This document shows positions 6,219-7,850 of a stretch of DNA of 7,850 nt, one piece after another. Origin of the DNA: Microbacteriaceae bacterium (GTDB taxonomy: Bacteria; Actinomycetota; Actinomycetes; Actinomycetales; Microbacteriaceae); NCBI GenBank assembly GCA_025463615.1, contig JAODAU010000059.1, positions 1 through 7,850 on the forward strand, read 5' to 3'. The notes below the pieces were generated by a model. The model saw nothing but the letters and a program-made list of their open reading frames with translations, searched no databases and had not been told where the DNA came from. The position numbers were made by a program, and so were the translations under genes. Position 1 is the first letter of the stretch, and each line of letters begins with the position of its first letter.

Positions 6219-6511
6219 CCTCAGCACTGATCGCGCGCTACTACGTCGTGCCCGGCAACGCCCCGCTCGTGGAGGAGACGCTGCACAAGATGGCGGAGCG
6301 CGTGAAGGCCGACGAGCCGGCCTGCCTGCTCTACAACGCCAACGTCGACCCCGAGAACGAGAACCTCTACTGCCTCTACGAGGTCTACGAGAGCGAGGAT
6401 GCCGTGGCCGCGCACCGCGAGACCCCGCACTTCAAGGAGTTCATCGAGGGCATCATCGTGCCCGTGCTCGAGAAGCGGGAGCGTGAGCTCTACCGCCAGG
6501 TGATCGGATGA
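6215..6511 (+). CDS. Small ABM-fold (antibiotic biosynthesis monooxygenase-like) protein
   Basis: This 98-residue protein starts at an ATG overlapping the upstream stop (ATGA), with AAGGAG eight bases before it, one of the better ribosome binding sites in the operon. The layout is that of an ABM/dimeric alpha-beta barrel protein: an opening strand ALIARYYVVPG, a helix (about 15-31), a strand with LLYNAN, then LYCLYEVYESEDAVAAHR followed by a PHFKEF helix. These proteins are usually dimers. Described members are cofactor-free quinol-type monooxygenases (YgiN-like), LsrG-type isomerases of the AI-2 pathway, or have no known activity. Its place between a lactonase-like protein and an FAH hydrolase suggests an intermediate-specific isomerase or a detoxifying role. 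This is inference and no step of the textbook sugar-acid route calls for it. Confidence 0.83.
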   Translation: MTSALIARYYVVPGNAPLVEETLHKMAERVKADEPACLLYNANVDPENENLYCLYEVYESEDAVAAHRETPHFKEFIEGIIVPVLEKRERELYRQVIG

Positions 6512-7536
6512 GGTTCCTCTCCTTCGAGACGAGCGGCGACGACGGGCGCGTCGCGCACCTCGGCGCGCTCGTGTCGGGGGACGCGGACTCGGGCGAGCTG
6601 ATCGACCTCACGGTCGCGACGCGGGCGCTGCTGGCATCCGAATCCATCGGGCCGGAGGCCGCCGCGCGTATCGCGGGAACGCTGGTGCCGCCGTCGCTGC
6701 TGGGCGTGATCGAGGGCGGCCAGCGCTCGCGCGACCTCGCCGAGCAGGCCGTGCAGGCCACGCTCGACTGCGGCTGGGAGACGGATGCCGTGGGCGCCCG
6801 CATCCGCTATCGCACCGAGACGATCACCCACCTGCCGGCCATCACCGCGCCGCCGCTGCTGCGTGACTTCATGGCGTTCGAGAAGCACCTGCTCAACGTC
6901 TTCCCGAAGCTCGGGCGCGAGATTCCCGACGAGTGGTACCGCAGGCCGGTCTACTACAAGGGCAATCCCTCGGCCATCGGGGCGCATGAGCAGGATGTCG
7001 CGATCCCCGCGTACGAGGAGTCGCTCGACCTCGAGTTCGAGTTCGCCGCCATCATCGGCACCGCCGGCGCCGACATCCCCGAGTCGGAGGCGCTCTCGCA
7101 CGTCTTCGGCTACACGGTCTACGACGACTTCTCTGCCCGCGTGATCCAGGCGGCCGAGATGACGGTCGGGCTCGGCCCCGCGAAGGGCAAGGACTTCATC
7201 GGCGGCCACGTGCTCGGCCCCGTCGTCGTGACGGCCGACGAGCTCGGCGACCCCTACTCGCTCGCGATGACGGCGAACGTGAACGGGGAACGGTGGACGG
7301 ACGGCTCGACCTCCGACATGCACTGGCGCTTCGAGCAGATGATCGCCTACGCCTCGCGCGACGAGCTCGTGCGCGTGGGCGAGGTCTTCGGGTCCGGCAC
7401 CGTCGGTGACGGATCGGGAGCGGAGCAGGGCCGCACGCTCACCGCGGGCGACCTGGTCGAGCTGACCGTCGAGGGTATCGGAACGTTACGCAACAGGGTC
7501 GTCGGTTCGCGCCGAGAAACACAGGAGAAGCAATGA
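6508..7536 (+). CDS. Fumarylacetoacetate hydrolase (FAH) family protein
   Basis: This 342-residue protein has a non-conserved N-terminal part of about 110 residues followed by the FAH catalytic fold. A YYKGNPSAIG segment (about 151-160) matches the family's K-containing active-site loop. The divalent-metal ligands are E176 and E178 in LDLEFEF and D207 in YDDFSAR. GLGPAKGKDF and a HVLGPVVVT strand follow. FAH proteins hydrolyse C-C bonds in 2,4-diketo acids (fumarylacetoacetate, acylpyruvates, 2,4-diketo-3-deoxy sugar acids) or act as decarboxylases, isomerases or lactonases. ATG overlaps the upstream stop (ATGA), and the preceding AGGTGATC matches the extended anti-Shine-Dalgarno. With the dehydratase and two dehydrogenases upstream, cleavage of a diketo-deoxy acid to pyruvate plus a hydroxy acid is the likeliest role. 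The longer N-terminus distinguishes it from the roughly 285-residue diketo-deoxyrhamnonate hydrolases. Confidence 0.88.
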   Translation: MRFLSFETSGDDGRVAHLGALVSGDADSGELIDLTVATRALLASESIGPEAAARIAGTLVPPSLLGVIEGGQRSRDLAEQAVQATLDCGWETDAVGARIRYRTETITHLPAITAPPLLRDFMAFEKHLLNVFPKLGREIPDEWYRRPVYYKGNPSAIGAHEQDVAIPAYEESLDLEFEFAAIIGTAGADIPESEALSHVFGYTVYDDFSARVIQAAEMTVGLGPAKGKDFIGGHVLGPVVVTADELGDPYSLAMTANVNGERWTDGSTSDMHWRFEQMIAYASRDELVRVGEVFGSGTVGDGSGAEQGRTLTAGDLVELTVEGIGTLRNRVVGSRRETQEKQ

Positions 7537-7850
7537 GCATGACAACCACCGCCCGCACCGGGCACAGCGCCACCGGCGCCCTCCACGACGTGATCGACCC
7601 GAGCGACGGGTCGGTGATCGACAGCATCCCGGTCTCCAGCGAGGCGGACTGCGACGCGGCGGTGGACACGGCCGCTCGCGCGTTCGGTCCGTTCGCACGC
7701 CTCGCCCCGCGGGTGCGGGCCGAGATGCTGCGCACGGCGTACGAGCTGATGGTCGAGGAGTCCGAGCAGCTCGCCCGGCTCGTCTCGCGCGAGAACGGCA
7801 AGATCCTCGCCGACGCGCGCGCCGAGGTGGCCTACGCCGCCGAGTTCTTC
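7533..7850 (+). CDS. NAD(P)-dependent aldehyde dehydrogenase, N-terminal part
   Basis: The frame begins at ATG 7533, overlapping the upstream stop (ATGA), with AGGAG five bases before it. A second ATG at 7539 is possible but its spacing is poorer. It continues open for 106 codons to the right edge. The N-terminal pattern is that of the aldehyde dehydrogenase superfamily: an opening 'V.DPSDGSVI' strand, a helix of 'AVDTAARAF', 'RAEMLRTAYELM', and RENGK (E87 to K90) followed by an AEV.YAAEFF helix. This last pairing is common in succinate-semialdehyde dehydrogenase-like members. The catalytic Cys and Glu lie beyond the window. As the last visible gene of the operon it probably oxidises an aldehyde product such as lactaldehyde, glycolaldehyde or a semialdehyde to an acid. 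Specificity cannot be judged from this fragment. Confidence 0.87.
   Translation, partial: MSMTTTARTGHSATGALHDVIDPSDGSVIDSIPVSSEADCDAAVDTAARAFGPFARLAPRVRAEMLRTAYELMVEESEQLARLVSRENGKILADARAEVAYAAEFF

Noticed and set aside
4866..6227. Minus-strand open frame of 453 codons spanning two genes
   Set aside because: It crosses the junction of the 2-hydroxyacid dehydrogenase and amidohydrolase genes and shows no family motif. It reads as a GC-driven shadow.
1453..7850. C-glycoside (Dgp/Car) or levoglucosan operon
   Set aside because: A Gfo/Idh/MocA dehydrogenase is shared with those systems, but their sugar-isomerase-type or DgpB/C-type partners are absent, and the dehydratase and FAH genes fit a sugar-acid route better.

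Overview
The window is very GC-rich, with coding third positions almost always G or C, and has short intergenic gaps, stop/start overlaps and GTG starts. The residual GAT (Asp) codons sit mostly in the word GGATG, most often GGATGCC. This composition suggests a high-GC actinobacterium. Microbacteriaceae (Microbacterium/Leifsonia-like) is my best guess, but it is an inference from style and not a proven placement.

Layout. (a) Positions 1-182, minus strand: the 5' end of a gene whose N-terminus resembles GH78 alpha-L-rhamnosidases, running off the left edge. (b) Positions 183-340: a divergent intergenic region with an imperfect palindrome of LacI-family operator type (275-288) and a weaker copy 15 bp away (262-271). 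(c) Positions 341-1393, plus strand: a luciferase-like (LLM) flavin/F420-type oxidoreductase. (d) Positions 1394-1452: a short gap holding a perfect GAAACGTTTC palindrome, a second copy of the same operator type. (e) Position 1453 to the right edge, plus strand: one tightly packed operon of eight genes. In order these are a Gfo/Idh/MocA sugar-type dehydrogenase, a VOC/glyoxalase-fold protein, an enolase-superfamily acid-sugar dehydratase of the D-galactonate/mannonate dehydratase type, a D-isomer-type 2-hydroxyacid dehydrogenase, an amidohydrolase_2 (lactonase-like) protein, a small ABM-fold monooxygenase-like protein, a fumarylacetoacetate hydrolase (FAH) family protein, and the first 106 codons of an NAD(P)-dependent aldehyde dehydrogenase. 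Nearly every junction is an ATGA or GTGA overlap.

How the genes may work together (inference). The set dehydrogenase, lactonase-type hydrolase, enolase-superfamily dehydratase, second dehydrogenase, FAH hydrolase and aldehyde dehydrogenase is the enzyme complement of a non-phosphorylative sugar-acid pathway ending in hydrolysis of a 2,4-diketo-3-deoxy acid. L-rhamnose and L-fucose have such routes. The divergent GH78-like gene would make a rhamnoside or other plant glycoside a sensible upstream source. The LLM oxidoreductase, the VOC protein and the ABM protein have no place in the textbook version, so the substrate may be a modified sugar or a glycoside with an attached group. The paired operators suggest that the LLM gene and the operon, and possibly the GH78 gene, answer to one LacI-type repressor encoded outside the window. 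No transporter, regulator, RNA gene, mobile element or CRISPR array was seen.
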